A DNA stretch of 64,000 nucleotides from Henricia sp. BOLD:AAB3569 (Eukaryota > Echinodermata > Asteroidea > Spinulosida > Echinasteridae), in NCBI GenBank assembly GCA_037783545.1, contig JBBELK010000054.1:124001-188000 (forward strand), in the 5' to 3' direction. The position numbers and the translations under genes are program-made. Below the pieces are notes generated by a model. The model was not told the origin of the DNA. It did not search any database and was given only the letters and a program-made list of their open reading frames with translations. This document shows positions 11,640-23,667 of this stretch, in pieces. Each line of letters begins with the position of its first letter. The stretch's first letter is position 1.

Positions 11640-12235
11640 TGGAAATAATAAACCTTATAGACGTTCTCAATGCATCATGGGATTGGATGACAAGTGCAGT
11701 GTGCATAAACCTGTATGAGGCGGACGCCAACTTGTCAACTTTATTCAATTATTTTCACGAAAACCAAAAAGATTTTAAGAATGAGCCTTTCAGGAATTTT
11801 TCTTTGAAACATATCAAACATACTGACCAAGGTGTCCCGAAACAAAAATTTTGCAAATGTGAAAAATCATCGGGGATTTCCTTCGTGGCGGGGGAGTCCG
11901 TGTACACCGACTCGCAGTGCCAGCACACTCAATCCAACTAGCGGCGTCCTATACGGCGCGAGTTGCATTGCGCATACCAAGCTGCGAGCACGGTACTCGG
12001 ACTCTCCCACTACGAAGGGAATCCCCGATGATTTCTCACATTTGCAACATTTTTGTTTCGGGACATGTTTGTCAGTATGTTTGATATGTTTCAAAGAATT
12101 GCTGAATGGTTGATTCTTGAACCTTTTTTGGTTTTCGTGAAAATGAGTAAAAAGGTTGCCGAGTTGGCCTCTGCTGGCTATATTTGTCATCCAATCCCAT
12201 GACGCATTGAGAACATCGATAATGTTTATTTTTGT
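11640..12235. repeat. 600-bp foldback element in intron
   Basis: The left arm runs from near 'cattatagacgttctcaatg' (imperfect) through 'catcatgggattggatgaca', and is mirrored by 'gtcatccaatcccatgacgc' and 'attgagaacatcgataatg'. The arms, about 280 bp each, contain matching blocks such as 'atcatcggggatttccttcg' and 'aagggaatccccgatgat'. It gives overlapping spurious frames on both strands. Confidence 0.75.
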
Positions 12236-12735
12236 GATTCTGTGGATTTTCAGTGCAATGTTTTACTCCAAAATCTCCCAGTGTGAATCCACTCTAAACT
12301 GGCCCAAAATGTGGTCATCTTAATTTCGGGCTTGCACGGATTTGCTATTAAGTTTATACAAAGTTAATTAGATTGACCATTGCTGAAAATAGATTTTTAA
12401 AAAGTAGCACATCATTAAGATGGTTCAGACTAAAAAGAGAAAGAGCACTCCTCGGTTCAAGAAGCTTGTTCAGATTTTTGCAGAAAAACGGATTTTGTTC
12501 TATAACCTACAATCATATAAAATACTTCCCCAAAATACTATCCATGAGAAGAAAACAGGAAATTTGCAATCTCCAATTTGGATGTGAAAACAAAAAAGTT
12601 GGTGTAAGAGTGCAAAATGTCACAATGGAAATGAGAAAATTATGATTCATGATATATCAAATTCTCCTCACCTGTGGGAAAAATGAGGGGCTCAAAAATG
12701 TGATCTGGACACGCTTCTTTAACCATTAACTACAG

Positions 12736-12876
12736 AAGATGCAGTACATTGTTTGTATCATGCATTTTATAGAGATGACCAACTGCTGGAAGGGGAAGCA
12801 TTGCCGAATGTATTGGAAGTGCTGGATATCATGTTGCCAGGGAGAGCAACGGAGCTGTGCTACATAAACGAGAAAG
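12736..12876 (+). CDS. Unidentified multi-exon gene, exon H
   Basis: Acceptor aactacag, donor GAAAG|gtaagg (phase 1). The translation begins DAVHCLYHAFYRDDQLLEGE and continues ALPNVLEVLDIMLPGRATEL, then CYINEK. It joins exon I in phase (G+TC). Joining to exon G requires the weaker G donor or a small unseen exon. Confidence 0.55.
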
Positions 12877-12913
12877 GTAAGGTTTCTTTGTGTAGCTTAT
12901 GTGTAATGCCAAC

Positions 12914-13368
12914 TTAAAGGCAGTATACATCATTGGTAATCTCGAAAATCAAAAATGTTCACAGATTTACACCTAACTTACACAATATCAACATGATGAC
13001 CGTAGAAAACTTCCCCTAAAATGGTTTTGTCTCAAGTGCTATAGTCTTTGAGAAATGAGTAAAACAATTTAATTAGTTTTCATCTCATGAGACGAAAATT
13101 CAATTCGCCCCCCAAACCATTTTGCCCAAATGCTACCTTCGCCCAAAAAACACTTCGTGAACAGGCTGTGGTTCAGGGCAAAGTAGTTCAGGGCGTAGTG
13201 GTTTTGGGGCGAAATGACTGCAAACCATTTTTTTGACTGTTTTCTCAAAAGTTAGACGAAGTACGGAGCTGGTTTTTGCTCAGGTTGGTTTTAATCATGC
13301 ATATCTTCAATCACACAGGGGATAAAACTATTTTGTAACAGTTTACCAATCATGTATACTATCTTTAA
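12914..13368 (-). mobile_element. TTAA-type MITE, copy 2
   Basis: Flanked exactly by TTAA (12914-12917 and 13365-13368), with termini AGGCAGTATAC and GTATACTATCT. The body is the reverse complement of copy 1 at 6638-7070, with small differences (extra 'ttcagggc...' blocks). It lies in the intron between exons H and I. Confidence 0.85.
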
Positions 13369-13503
13369 GCCCGCCACACATCTTTGCGATTTACTGGCCA
13401 ACTGGACACTGGACGTGAACAAAAGAAATTTGACTAGCCTTGACCTGGTCTTAACTTTTGGCCAATCACATTTGCCTTTTAAAACAATTTGTATTTTCTG
13501 CAG

Positions 13504-13778
13504 TCGGTCTTGTGGTTTCCGCAACCGTCTTCGACCATACATTTGACGCATACTACAGAGAGAACCTATACTGGTTTGACATGCAAGGAAACATCAAAGC
13601 TATTCATCCATTCATTGGAGGAGGCTGCCATGGATTTTTACCTGTGTACCTAAAACCGCCGAGTGAAAAGGATAACGGTAGGAATGCGCGGGAAAATAAG
13701 GAGGATTTGTACTTGTACTTTGCGGATGGGCTTGGTGCATTGTGTTGCATCAAACTAGATGCATCGCTGTATGATTAG
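13504..13778 (+). CDS. Unidentified multi-exon gene, terminal exon I
   Basis: The acceptor tttctgcag continues exon H as VGLVVSATVFDHTFDAYYRE, then NLYWFDMQGNIKAIHPF, and ends at TAG 13776-13778 after LGALCCIKLDASLYD. 'ENLYWFDMQGNIKAI' is a propeller-blade-like pattern of strand, W/F-D and turn. This is the probable C-terminus. I see no clear AATAAA close downstream. The product is unidentified; a beta-propeller scaffold protein is an inference from pattern only. Confidence 0.6.
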
Positions 13779-14100
13779 GTGCATGCAAACTGAGTTGTGA
13801 AATGTCGCAGATTGTGTCACAAAAGACGGCAAGTTCGGTTCGGTTCGGCAAAAGTTCAAACTTTTCCCCCGAATTGGTTCGGTTTGTGATCAGCAACCAT
13901 AACCAGACGTTACTGAGAACCATGCTAAACTTACCTTAATACTTGTAACTTGTCAAATTTGTAGTTAGAGATGTAAGTTTACTGTCATGATTCCTATCTA
14001 CAAGTAGGTAGGTAGGTACCGGTAGGTTTACGAGCCCGTGCTGGCTCTTACGGCCGGTACTCATCCCCGGTTTCTGTGGCATGGAGTGACTAGAAGCATT
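13779..14100. other. 3' flank of the unidentified gene
   Basis: No coding frame of note. There is a short run of (aggt)n around 14008-14025. It may include the 3' UTR of the preceding gene. Confidence 0.4.
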
Positions 14101-14103
14101 ACA

Positions 14104-14516
14104 CAGGGATGCCAGTCTTCCGGCTATTCCCGGAATTCCGGCTTTTTCTTATTTTGGAAAAAGAAATCCGGCAAAGCCTTTTTTCCAGGCCGGAAATATT
14201 ATTTTCAACTCTTCAAGTAAAACAAAACGTGGAAAATTGTCTCACTTACTGATCGACGATGTCCGGATATAGCCTATGTCATGTATGTACACCCTATGTA
14301 CATGCAGTATGTCTGTATCCCGGCCATAATCATTCAAGGGTAAAGTATCACAAAACCAGACTATTGATCAGAAGTACATAGACTATAGAGGGCGCTGTAT
14401 CCATACTGTACATGTGCTGGCAAGTCCGTGCACACGTACATGTACATGTACATACATGCACATGTACATACATGCAGTTATGATAGTGGATTTTTGTTCC
14501 GGCCACTGGCATCCCT
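14104..14516. mobile_element. Short TIR element with 'gggatgccag' ends
   Basis: 'cagggatgccag' at the left is mirrored by 'ctggcatccctg' at the right, with inner 'tcttccggct' against 'gttccggcca'. The interior holds (acatgt)n-like runs near 14436-14470. No coding capacity. Confidence 0.5.
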
Positions 14517-14610
14517 GATTACAACGCGGTGCAGTGACCATGCAGGCTTCGAACCATGGACTTCTCGACTGAAAGTCCGACGCGCTATCCACTAGACCAC
14601 CACGTCATGG
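14513..14610 (-). repeat. tRNA-like sequence (SINE head remnant)
   Basis: On the minus strand, 'gtggtctagtggatagcgcg' resembles an A box and 'ggttcgaagcc' a B box, at tRNA-like spacing. It does not form a clean acceptor stem with the flanks, so a SINE-derived remnant is likelier than a working tRNA gene. Confidence 0.5.
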
Positions 14611-15320
14611 TTCTTATCCACAAGTACTGCTCATATTATGAAAAATTTTGCCAAATATCAACACAGCTACATTCCTCATTACATTTTCTTTTCAAACCAA
14701 CCAAAATGCATTGAAACTATGACTGTATTGCGCTATAGTTGTACAGCAAAAATGACACAAAATAAACATGACACGAAAGCGCCTGCTTCATCAGCGAAGA
14801 AAGGCTGCCATTTATTTTGCAGAACATTCTGTTGAACACAAACGAGTGATCATTCCAAACCACTGCCGAACTGAATGAAATGTTCGGTTCGGAAGTGCCA
14901 TGTTCGGCAAAATCTCGCTCGGTTCGTCTGTTCAGTTACAGCATTAGTCGCAACACCATTTTGTTTTGAATTAATGAGTACATTCCAAGAGCCGCAGAGA
15001 TTAGTATTAAGCTGCAGATAGTTATTGTATGCAGAAAATATGTGCATTATTTATAATATACAGATGAGCATGTCATTCCATTTTAACCCAGAGTTTGTAA
15101 AGATATATTACGTGATTGGAAAACTGTTACAAATGGCGTTATCTCTCTGTGTGATTGATGGTGTGTATGATAAAAAACCAGCCAGTGTATAAGTCTGCTC
15201 AGTACCTCATCTATATGTTGGGAGAAAACAATGAAAAACTGTGTCCATGATTTCAAGAAATTATGTGAAGCTGCTGTCCTATTTACCCCAGTAAGTTGTT
15301 TACCTCGGGTCAGGTTACCG

Positions 15321-16113
15321 TGCTGTCGATGGCCAAGCCGCGGAGAAAGTCCTGAGGAAATCCCGGTCAACCTGGCGCAATTGCATGCAGCGACCGTGCG
15401 CGGCAAACGGCGAATAGCCTGGTTCCCGGAATATCTTGGTCTAGAAACCAGACTACCTACAAAGCCTTGTTCTATCTGTACGTGGCGTGTTTTATGGGCG
15501 GGGACCCTTTATGCTAATTTTTCAAAAGGAGAGTACCGAGACGTAAGCTCATTGGTTAAGGGTTGTTTTGACGGAGCAATACGGCGCTGTTTGAAAAATA
15601 GTAGCCTTTACGTACGTGTCATACCCTTGCAGAAAATATGTACATATAAGGGCTATCTTCTGGTCTTCGTGAAAGTCATCAATTTGCAATTTGTCGGTTG
15701 CAAAATTCAAACTAATGTTTATTTCCTCAGTTTTAACAGTGTCATGCATTGTGCAATACTGCATACGCAACGACAAGCATATCACTATGGCATGTATGTA
15801 TGTACGTACGTACACACGCTTGCAAGCCGGCGGCCTCATGCATGGTCAAAATATATGAATATTTATAACCACTCGGGTTTCGCATAAGTAATTGCGTTGC
15901 ATTTCCAACGCAGATATAAAGAAACACATAACACAGAAAGAACAAGGCTGTGTTTAAGCCTCAGTTGGGTAGTCCGTTTTTTAGAGCAAGATATTCCGGT
16001 AACCAGGCTATTCGCTGTTGGCCAAAGTTCGCCCCGTGCGGTTGCATGCAACCGCACCGGGTTGACCGGGATTTCCTCAGGCCTTTCTCCGCGGCTTGGC
16101 CATCGCCGGCGCA
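15321..16113. mobile_element. TIR element with 120-bp arms
   Basis: The left arm (15321-15442: cgatggccaagccgcggaga...gaatagcctggttcccgga) is mirrored by the right arm (15988-16113: ttccggtaaccaggctattc...tctccgcggcttggccatcg). The 545-bp interior has no recognisable transposase. A non-autonomous DNA transposon is likely; the superfamily is unknown. Confidence 0.65.
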
Positions 16114-16550
16114 GTAAACGCACAGCCTTGGACAAGGCTATAGGTGAGGGGCCTAGTTTTGTTCACATGGAGAAGTACATGATCCAAGAAGAGAAATGAA
16201 GGATCATTGCACAAAATGTAACTTGCATGGGTAGATGCCATGATAGTGTTTAAGTGCCTTTTAATAATCAAAACATTTTTGCCACGGTCTTTGATAATCA
16301 AATTTCTTGGAGAGAAAATTTCCTTCAATAATTCAAAATGTATTAATTATTCATTTTAATAATGAATCGTGAAGTTATTTTTCAGGATCTATCAAATGAA
16401 AAAACAAAGTGTGATGTGTGTAATATTTTGCAAATGTAATATTTTACAATGAAGATTGTGTAAAAATTACAATCGAAATATTTTTAAAATTTTAAATCAA
16501 AAAGTGCAAATTACTTATGCAATCAGAGGCAATATTTTTATATTCTGTAT

Positions 16551-16789
16551 GTATTGACCCCTTTCGAACACGTGCGAAAATGCCATTTTGGGAGTCAAAT
16601 AATGCCGAGTCATTGTGGAAGCAATGTGCGTGCGCGTTGTGTGTGTCTCTGGTGGGCGTAACGCGGTTTAATTCACCAATGGGAGCCTCAGCATAGCGCT
16701 GGAAACACACAACGCGCACGCACATTGCTTCCACAACGACGCGGCATTGTTTTACTCCCAAAATGACGTCATTGGCACGAGCTCAATAC
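16551..16789 (+). mobile_element. Short TIR element (GTATTGA termini), copy 2
   Basis: Near-identical to 7145-7396 apart from a shortened centre (the 'cgttacgcgcgctatgg' block is reduced), with the same orientation and the same ends GTATTGA/TCAATAC. Confidence 0.8.
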
Positions 16790-17600
16790 ATGTATTTAGC
16801 AAAAGTTTCATTTGTCATAAAACTCAACTCAAAATTAATGGCTCTTAATTCAAGTTGCAGACTATTTTAAACGTTGTATAGAAGGAAACTTCACTCGTTC
16901 ATTTCAAGTCCTGGCTGCAGAATGTACTACTGGTTTTGGACATGATCCAAAATGCACACACCATAAGTAAGCAGAAATGCATTTTTTTATTTAAATAAAA
17001 ATACATGTATCCAATCCAGATCTTATTTGAAAGAAAATTACAATAATATTTTTCTTAAAGATTTGACAAAATTACATGTAGTACAAAGTGTGCCATAAAA
17101 TTAGATTTGCATATAAAAAATCTGTATCACTCCATAAACTATAAAAACAGTATTTTCTTGCTTTTCTTTTAAAATAAATACATTATACCACATACCTAAA
17201 AATATAATTTATAAATAATTCCCTTAGATCTTATGAAAGTACTTATGTATTAATAATCATGCAGTTGCAATAATCTATACCATAGTTATTTTTTTCAGAA
17301 TTGGAAATTACCTTGCACACACTTATCTTAAAAATTTATGCAAATTGAAATATGATTATTTAACTGTGCCTTGGCTTATATAAATAAAGATACCTACAGG
17401 GATTTTAAATGCGGTACATGCGTGCCAAACCTGCACACATACATCTACGTATTTTTAAAAAGGAATTGTGCGTTTTTAATAGGAAGTGGTAAATAGTGTG
17501 TGCCCTTGGGCAATTAAGGCACTTTGTTAAAAGTTGCCTCTCTCCACTCAGGGGAGGCAGTGAACGATGTGTTTGATTAGCTCATGAGCGCCTAACAGGC
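16790..17600. other. AT-rich intergenic stretch, no gene seen
   Basis: Strongly AT-rich, with frequent stops in all frames. No repeat boundary or coding pattern is recognised. Confidence 0.5.
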
Positions 17601-17628
17601 TGCCATTTGACAACCAAGACCATATTTT

Positions 17629-17992
17629 CTAAAGCCGTGTCCGCATTGGACTTGTTTTTTGGCAGATTTTACCGGGACGACGGTAAAATGGAAAAAATGG
17701 CGAAATTTTACTGCTATCCGCATTGGGGAAAATTTACCGAGACCGTGGAAGAGCATTCAAGGTATGCTTCCAAAGTGCTTTTACCGACTCGATGTGTCCA
17801 CTTTGGACTTATCAACTTGGATAAAGTTTCCTGGGCAGCAGTTGACCAGGAAAAGTAACTGCTGGACTCGGGAAAATTTACTAAGAGGAAAACTTCCTAG
17901 GCAGTCCGCACTGGATTAAAAATGGGAAAGTACCCATTGTCTCGGTAGGTTTTCCCCCCAAAAAAGTCCCATGCGGAGAGGCCTTTAATAAC
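17629..17992. mobile_element. Putative MITE, 'taaagccgtgtccgcattgga' type
   Basis: The left end 'taaagccgtgtccgcattgg' is imperfectly mirrored by 'cccatgcggagaggccttta'. The interior has several diverged inner copies of 'ccgcattgg' and of 'ggcagattttaccggga' / 'ctcggtaggttttcccc'. Confidence 0.5.
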
Positions 17993-18984
17993 AGATGCTT
18001 TATCTTGGCTCAAAATAAATATTAAATTGTTCCAAAGATGTGCATGTGAAACTGAGACGTCCATTATGTCCTCAATCCAAAAAAGTATGCAAAAATCAAC
18101 ATTTGGCCACCGAAACCCTGACCGCCTTCTTCTGATAATCAACACTTAAAAGGTATCAAAAGGATAGAGCGTACCAACTTAAATTTAAAAATAAATTTAT
18201 AGGCAGTGTACAAATTACGTGTAAAAACTCTGAACGGATGAAGAAATAGATTACAATGCCAAATGCTGCTTATAAACAAACTAACATGTACCAGCACCAC
18301 AAATAACACCAAACTTTGATTGCTTCCAGTAAATATTTTCCTGACTAATCTCTCACCTAATACTCAACTATACGCCTGAGTGGAAACCAATCATTGTATC
18401 CGAGGAGGCAACACAGATGCATACAGTATAATACTTGTTTTTTTGTGTTAAAGGAAAAGACAACACTTGCAAAAAGGGTTGCCCAACTTTGTATGCTTCA
18501 TGTAAGTTGCCATCTTTTGCACTTTGGCGCTCGGACTTGAGAGGCCTCGAGTCCGGTCCACCAGATTTTTACGTACTTCTTGGCATATGGGAGTTGGGAA
18601 ACGAGGCATCAACCGTTACGTCATCCATGCAATCATTGCATGGTTGACGTCATCACCTCTTTCAAAATTTCAAATATGGCGCAGCACATAGTTGCAGAGT
18701 TTATCATCAAAATTAATTGGGTTGCCCACATTGAAATTTTTCTGTTTCTCATGAAGGTTTATGCACCGGGCAATACATCAGTCATATTTTAATTAAAATG
18801 GAATTTTAAGAATTTTTAAAGTGGACCCCGAATCGGTAGGTGAAACTGCTAATTTTGACGTGGAGTCAAAATGGTACCGAAAAAACAGTCGCCACACGTG
18901 TTGTAGCTCCTATACATGGTCTTCGGAAGTAGATGAATCTCACAGCGTACCACAAGTTCTCTAGGGCAACTTACACGGTCTATA

Positions 18985-19126
18985 GCCTTTGACAGAAATT
19001 AGGCTTTTTGAAGCAGCACCTTGAAACTGGGCCCAGATGAATACAGTTCCATACTAAAGCACAGAAAATAGGCTTTTGACGCAGCACCTTGAAACTGGGC
19101 CCAGATGAATACAGTTCCATACTAAA
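18985..19126 (+). repeat. Two-copy tandem repeat of about 68 bp
   Basis: The block 'gcagcaccttgaaactgggc' through 'agttccatactaaa' is repeated almost exactly twice in tandem. Confidence 0.8.
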
Positions 19127-19139
19127 TTCACTGATCACA

Positions 19140-20143
19140 CACACACACAATGTGCATGCTTATTTGTGCATGAAGACAATTCATATATACGGTAAAGCAT
19201 ACATACTGTAATTTCTAAACTTAAAAACACTCCATTGTATTTAAATAATATTATAAAAGAATATTACTGCAAATTCGTTTGCTATAAAAACCAAGGATTA
19301 AAATCCTCACAATATAGGCATCCGAGGTCATTTTTTTCAACTAACTCTTCTCTGTAAATACTAAAAAAGTACACCACTCACAATAAGTTAGGGATATTGG
19401 TATGTTTTCAATTTGTTTTTCTTTAAATGACCGCTTTCACCTATTCCCGTGACAAAATGTGTATTACCGCTGGCCGAATAGTGGATTTTGCTACTCGCGA
19501 GTAGTTGGCAAAGTATCAAAAGGCAGGAAAAAACAAAATGCACGTTTGTGTGTATAAGTAACCAACTGTATAGCGGATATTTGCCGAATCTGTGCTGCCC
19601 TGATTTTGTTTCAAACACTGCATAGATAGTGAACTTCAGTAAAGATTAATTCGTATTTCTCTCATAAAACCAAAAAATACCCCGGTTACCTTTACTATTA
19701 AATGAAAATCAAACGGTCTTGCTCCGCGATTAGACGGCATAAGTTTGCCATAATTTTCCTTCAACCCGTTCATGTAGCTACTGTCACATATGTAACATAG
19801 CATGTATTAATCGCGAGTAATTGCGAATTTACGAGTAGCGCAATGAAACATTTAATAGAATCAGGCATCTGCGGCAGATGACACGTGGAGATCTGCAGTT
19901 GTTGTACTCGATTGTTGCGATATGGTTCAAAACATGCTTGTCGGACTTTCGGCTAGCACAAAGGACACAATGAATTGAAATAGTCGACAAACACAACAAA
20001 TAAGTCACCTGTACACAGGTCACCTTTTAAGTGTGCTGGGAAACAGGCCTGAAGAACATGTGTTTAAAATCAAACAACTTGAATACGTGAAGCATTACAA
20101 GCCCTCAAAGTCTCTGAAATGTAAATCCGAAGCTTGAAATTAG
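19140..20143. other. Flank upstream of kinesin fragment
   Basis: No confident coding frame. I looked for the N-terminal part of a kinesin motor (the usual 'vrvRPf' strand) and did not find it. A possible splice acceptor, 'gaaattag', ends at 20143. Confidence 0.4.
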
Positions 20144-20946
20144 TCAGCATGACCCACAAGTTCACCTTCAGTCGCATCTTTGGCCAAGACACCTGCCAGA
20201 AGGAATTCTTTGACGAAACCATGCTTGGTACAGTCAATGATTTCATAGACGGACAGAACTGTCTGGTCTTCATGTACGGAGTCACGAACGCTGGGAAAAC
20301 ATACACTATACAAGGTCTTCCCCAAGATGGAGGAATCCTGCCTCGCTCCTTGGACGTCATCTTCAATAGTTTAGAGGGTCGTCTCTTTCCCAGCGTCATG
20401 CTCAAACCACGGTTCTTCTGTGACGTAACAAAACTCGATGAGCATCAACGCAAGAAAGAGGAGTTTGTCAAAGAATCAGTTTTAGCAATGGCCAATGGAC
20501 GGACAGTCAAGCCGGAGGGAGGTCGGGAAAGCTCGAACATGGACGACGTCGACGATTCAAGATCCTCGACTTACACAACAGCGACTGAAGATTCGCTGTC
20601 GGAAATCTCCACCCAGAGTATATCAGAGGATGTAACTCTGCCCAACGTGCTGGACGACATCAGCAATCGCGTTCCAGATGATACCTCAGTTGACGTGGAA
20701 GCACAAGGCCCTCTCAAGTTCTCCGTCTGGGTCTCGTTTGCCGAAATCTACAATGAGTACAGCTATGATCTCCTGGAGGCCATCCCTAAGGGGAAGAAAA
20801 TCCGCCGTCAAGCCCTCAAACTCTCTGAAGACAAAAACGGACAGATTTACATCAAGGGGTTGAAACAAATCTCTGTCCAGACTGCTGACGAGGCATACAA
20901 GATTCTTCAGATTGGCCAGCAAAACCTGAGCATGGCTGCCCACTGG
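20144..20946 (+). CDS. KIF20: KIF20-type kinesin motor fragment
   Basis: A kinesin-6 motor fragment of about 265 codons with no stop. It shows HKFTFSRIFGQDTCQKEFFD, the nucleotide-binding P-loop YGVTNAGKTYTIQG, then GGILPRSLDVIFNSLEGRLF. A long acidic, Ser-rich insertion follows (about 20430-20710), and then SVWVSFAEIYNEYSYDLLE. The long insertion between P-loop and EIYNE and the 'LPRSLDVIFNSL' wording are typical of KIF20A/B (mitotic kinesin; midzone and cytokinesis). The frame loses kinesin similarity after QQNLSMAA: switch I (SSRSH) and switch II (LAGSE) are absent, as is the N-terminal strand. Either this is one exon (acceptor at 20143, possible donor TGG|gttaag at 20947) of a gene whose other exons lie elsewhere, or it is a truncated copy. 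Confidence 0.75.
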
Positions 20947-21243
20947 GTTAAGCCTGCACCGTGGACATTATCCATGGCCATCCCTTCGTCAGGGGCTGTC
21001 TATACTTTGGATGCGCCTCCCGGGTCATGTACGAGTCGTGGGGGAATCACTCCAAACACGAGTGTTGGCTCATGCTCGGATGGGTCCAACGACTTGCTCA
21101 TCTGGTATGGGTGCATGACTAAGGTCTTCGGCTCATATTTCAGTGACCGAACTGTTTCCAAGTCTATGGACTTATGTGGCAAGTTCGTAGAAGGACACGA
21201 ATCGGCAGGGGTAGTGGTAGTTGTTGGCATATCTATGATTGGA

Positions 21244-21441
21244 TGTCGGACGCTTCGCCCCATGTCAGTTCGCCCCATACCACTTCGCCCCATTGCTACT
21301 TCGCCCCATTGCAACTTCGCCCCATTGCCACTTCGCCCCATTGCCACTTCGCCCCATTGCCACTTCGCCCCATCGCCACTTCGCCCCATTGCCACTTCGC
21401 CCCATTGCCACTTCGCCCCATCGCCACTTCGCCCCACCTAT
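21244..21441 (+). repeat. 16-bp minisatellite (cttcgccccattgcca)n
   Basis: About 12 tandem copies of a 16-bp unit, with cattgcca/catcgcca variants. It is open in several frames on both strands, which creates spurious proteins. The same 'ttcgcccc' wording occurs inside the TTAA MITEs at 6.8 and 13.1 kb. Confidence 0.9.
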
Positions 21442-21544
21442 GCTATTTAGCCGGCAGTCAGTAAAAAAAAAAAGAAAAGAGTAGGCCTATAGCCTAGGCC
21501 TAATTAACTTACACTTATTAGCGCAAAGCGGACTTGTATGAACG

Positions 21545-22040
21545 CGTGAAAACTCCGCGGCGACTACACTCGGCGAGTATGCGGCGAGTGAGTTCGGCGG
21601 AGAAGTATGAACCTAGGTTCATACTTTTCCGCCGAACTCACTCGCCGCATACTCGCCGAGTGTAGTCGCCGCAGAATTTTTACGTGATCATAAAAATATG
21701 CTTTGCGCATAGTAGTCGCCGATGTATAAACGGGCTCTGCGGCGCACTTTGTATGCACGTTTTAATTCAGAGCGCGCGCATAGAAACGAGTGGAAACGAC
21801 CCGTCCGCTCAGATGCAGACTGACCGCGCACTGTTGAACTTAATTGTTTGACCCTACTCGCCGTAACTGCGGCGGACAAAATTTCCGTTCCGCATGTAGG
21901 TCGCCGAGCGAGTATAGCCCAATTCATACTCGCTCGGCGACCTACGTGCGGAACGGAAATTTTGTCCGCCGAGTACTGAGGGTCAAACAAGTTCAACAGT
22001 GCGCGGTCAGTATTAGTGAGTTCGGCGGAGAAGTATGAAC
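21545..22040. repeat. Compound palindromes rich in 'cggcgag'
   Basis: Two hairpins lie side by side. One (21551-21673) has arms 'gcggcgactacactcggcga' and its mirror around 'cctagg' at 21612-21617. The other (about 21835-21995) has arms 'ggtcgccgagcgagta' and 'tactcgctcggcgacc'. The motif 'ttcggcggagaagtatgaac' recurs at both outer edges (21594 and 22021), which suggests a nested foldback element. Confidence 0.7.
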
Positions 22041-23660
22041 CTAGCTTAAGAATTGGGCTTTAGCCCACTTGCTCAACATTTCATTGCGTAAGTTGCGCAA
22101 CATTCTTCTGAAGATAACACGCAAGCTATGGGGCTTGCACGTACCATTTGTCAAAAGTTGCGCAATGCCCGGTCCAACAACTCTTATTGGCCTAAACGAA
22201 CGGCATCTTAATTTTGCCTGTTACGCCAATGGTGTTTTTAATCAAGGGGCCAATTTCATGAAGCTGTTTAACATTAAAAAATTGCTTAATAAAAACTTTT
22301 GTTTGCTTTATAAAATGGGTTAATACTCAAAATTGTACGCAACTTGTGTTGTAGAAAGAATAGCAGATATTTGTACAATACACAAATTGGCAAATATTAT
22401 TTTATGAAAGTGGCCAATTCGTTTTAAGCCGAATTTGAGTGCAGTTAATTAAAGCAAGAATTAAAGTTGACATGTTTTTGTTTTGTTTTTTCTTTGTTTA
22501 GTTTGCAAGCAATCGAAAAATAAAAATGTGAAATCCAATTTTAATCCGCTTTTTTTGCCCGTTTTCCAAACGCCCTGTACGTGTTGTTAAAAAGTCATTA
22601 AGGAAAAAATAGGCCTAGAGGAATTCAAAATACCATCCTCGCCAGTTGAAATTTTCTCAACGAGAAAAACCACGCACGGTGGACTCTTTTAGGGTTTCTC
22701 AGTAAGTAATTGAATAACTGTTAATTCAGGGTACAAAATTCTACCTTATAGACTAGGTACAAAATACTACAATCAAAACGGTTCTGAGAAATCTTTAAAA
22801 TTCACGAAAACTTTTACCACCGATCGTCTACTCAGTCTCCAGGCACTAAAAAACAATATTGATTAGGTTTTACTTTCCAAAAGAGGGCGCTTTGAAAGGT
22901 ACGGGGCTTAAGGAAAGACATGTGTCTTATAGCTTTTCAATTCGAAATTATACTGCTTAAGAAATTTGAGTCAATCATAATAATTTACTTATAATTTACA
23001 ATTTCGTGTTTTTTTCTCATTCCACAAGGGAGACAGACCGAGAGAATAAAAATAATAAAACATGATAAAAAAAAAAAAAAAACAGAAGGCTTCACATTAA
23101 AATGAAATCAACGGCAATATAGCCCATTCCGCCCTCCATAGTCAACTTCACTGCTGGTTTTGGTAATAGATGTCCCAGAAAAAGCGTGCAGTTTATATGA
23201 CTTAATCATCTCCAAAACTCAAATAATCTTTCAATTATATATACTGGACCATAGTTATTAGAAAGCACTTCTTCTAGAAGCATAATTTTCAGATACTGGG
23301 CACAACGGGGACACCGTAGTGTGACATGTGACTAGGGCGTGGACTAGGGAGCGAATTCACGTCACGTAACTTTGGCAAGTCTACTTTTGCATGTGTTTGC
23401 AAAAACAAAGCTAGCGTCGTACGGCGACGTTGCTCTTTCTTGAAATTTTACTCCCAGGTAGGGTTGGACATAAGGAATCTGACAAAGGAGCCAAAAGGTT
23501 TTTTTTGGTTGCTTGATTGTGATCAAAACAGTAACAAGTCTTATGTGCGTGAAATATGGTAGTCCGAGGATATAACGTATATACAAGTGGGTTTTTTTTT
23601 TAGGATATATGGGACCATGATTTAGTAGGAAGGAATCAACCCTAGCTGTGCTAGTCAGTG
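22041..23660. other. Repeat-poor intergenic stretch, no gene seen
   Basis: AT-rich. It contains a short 'ttgcgtaagttgcgcaac' motif near 22085, related to the hairpin inserts at 60.7 and 63.4 kb, and an (a)n run near 23067. No convincing coding frame on either strand. Confidence 0.5.
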
Positions 23661-23667
23661 AGCTTTC

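Noticed and set aside
11630..12190. Frames of about 100 codons on both strands (ENQKDFKNEPF / ENQKRFKNQPF)
   Set aside because: The two arms of one foldback element read in opposite directions, giving near-identical spurious peptides.
21000..21450. C-terminal extension of the kinesin frame and the overlapping minus-strand MGRSGDGAKW frame
   Set aside because: Kinesin similarity ends at about 20940; the rest is chance reading into the 16-bp minisatellite.
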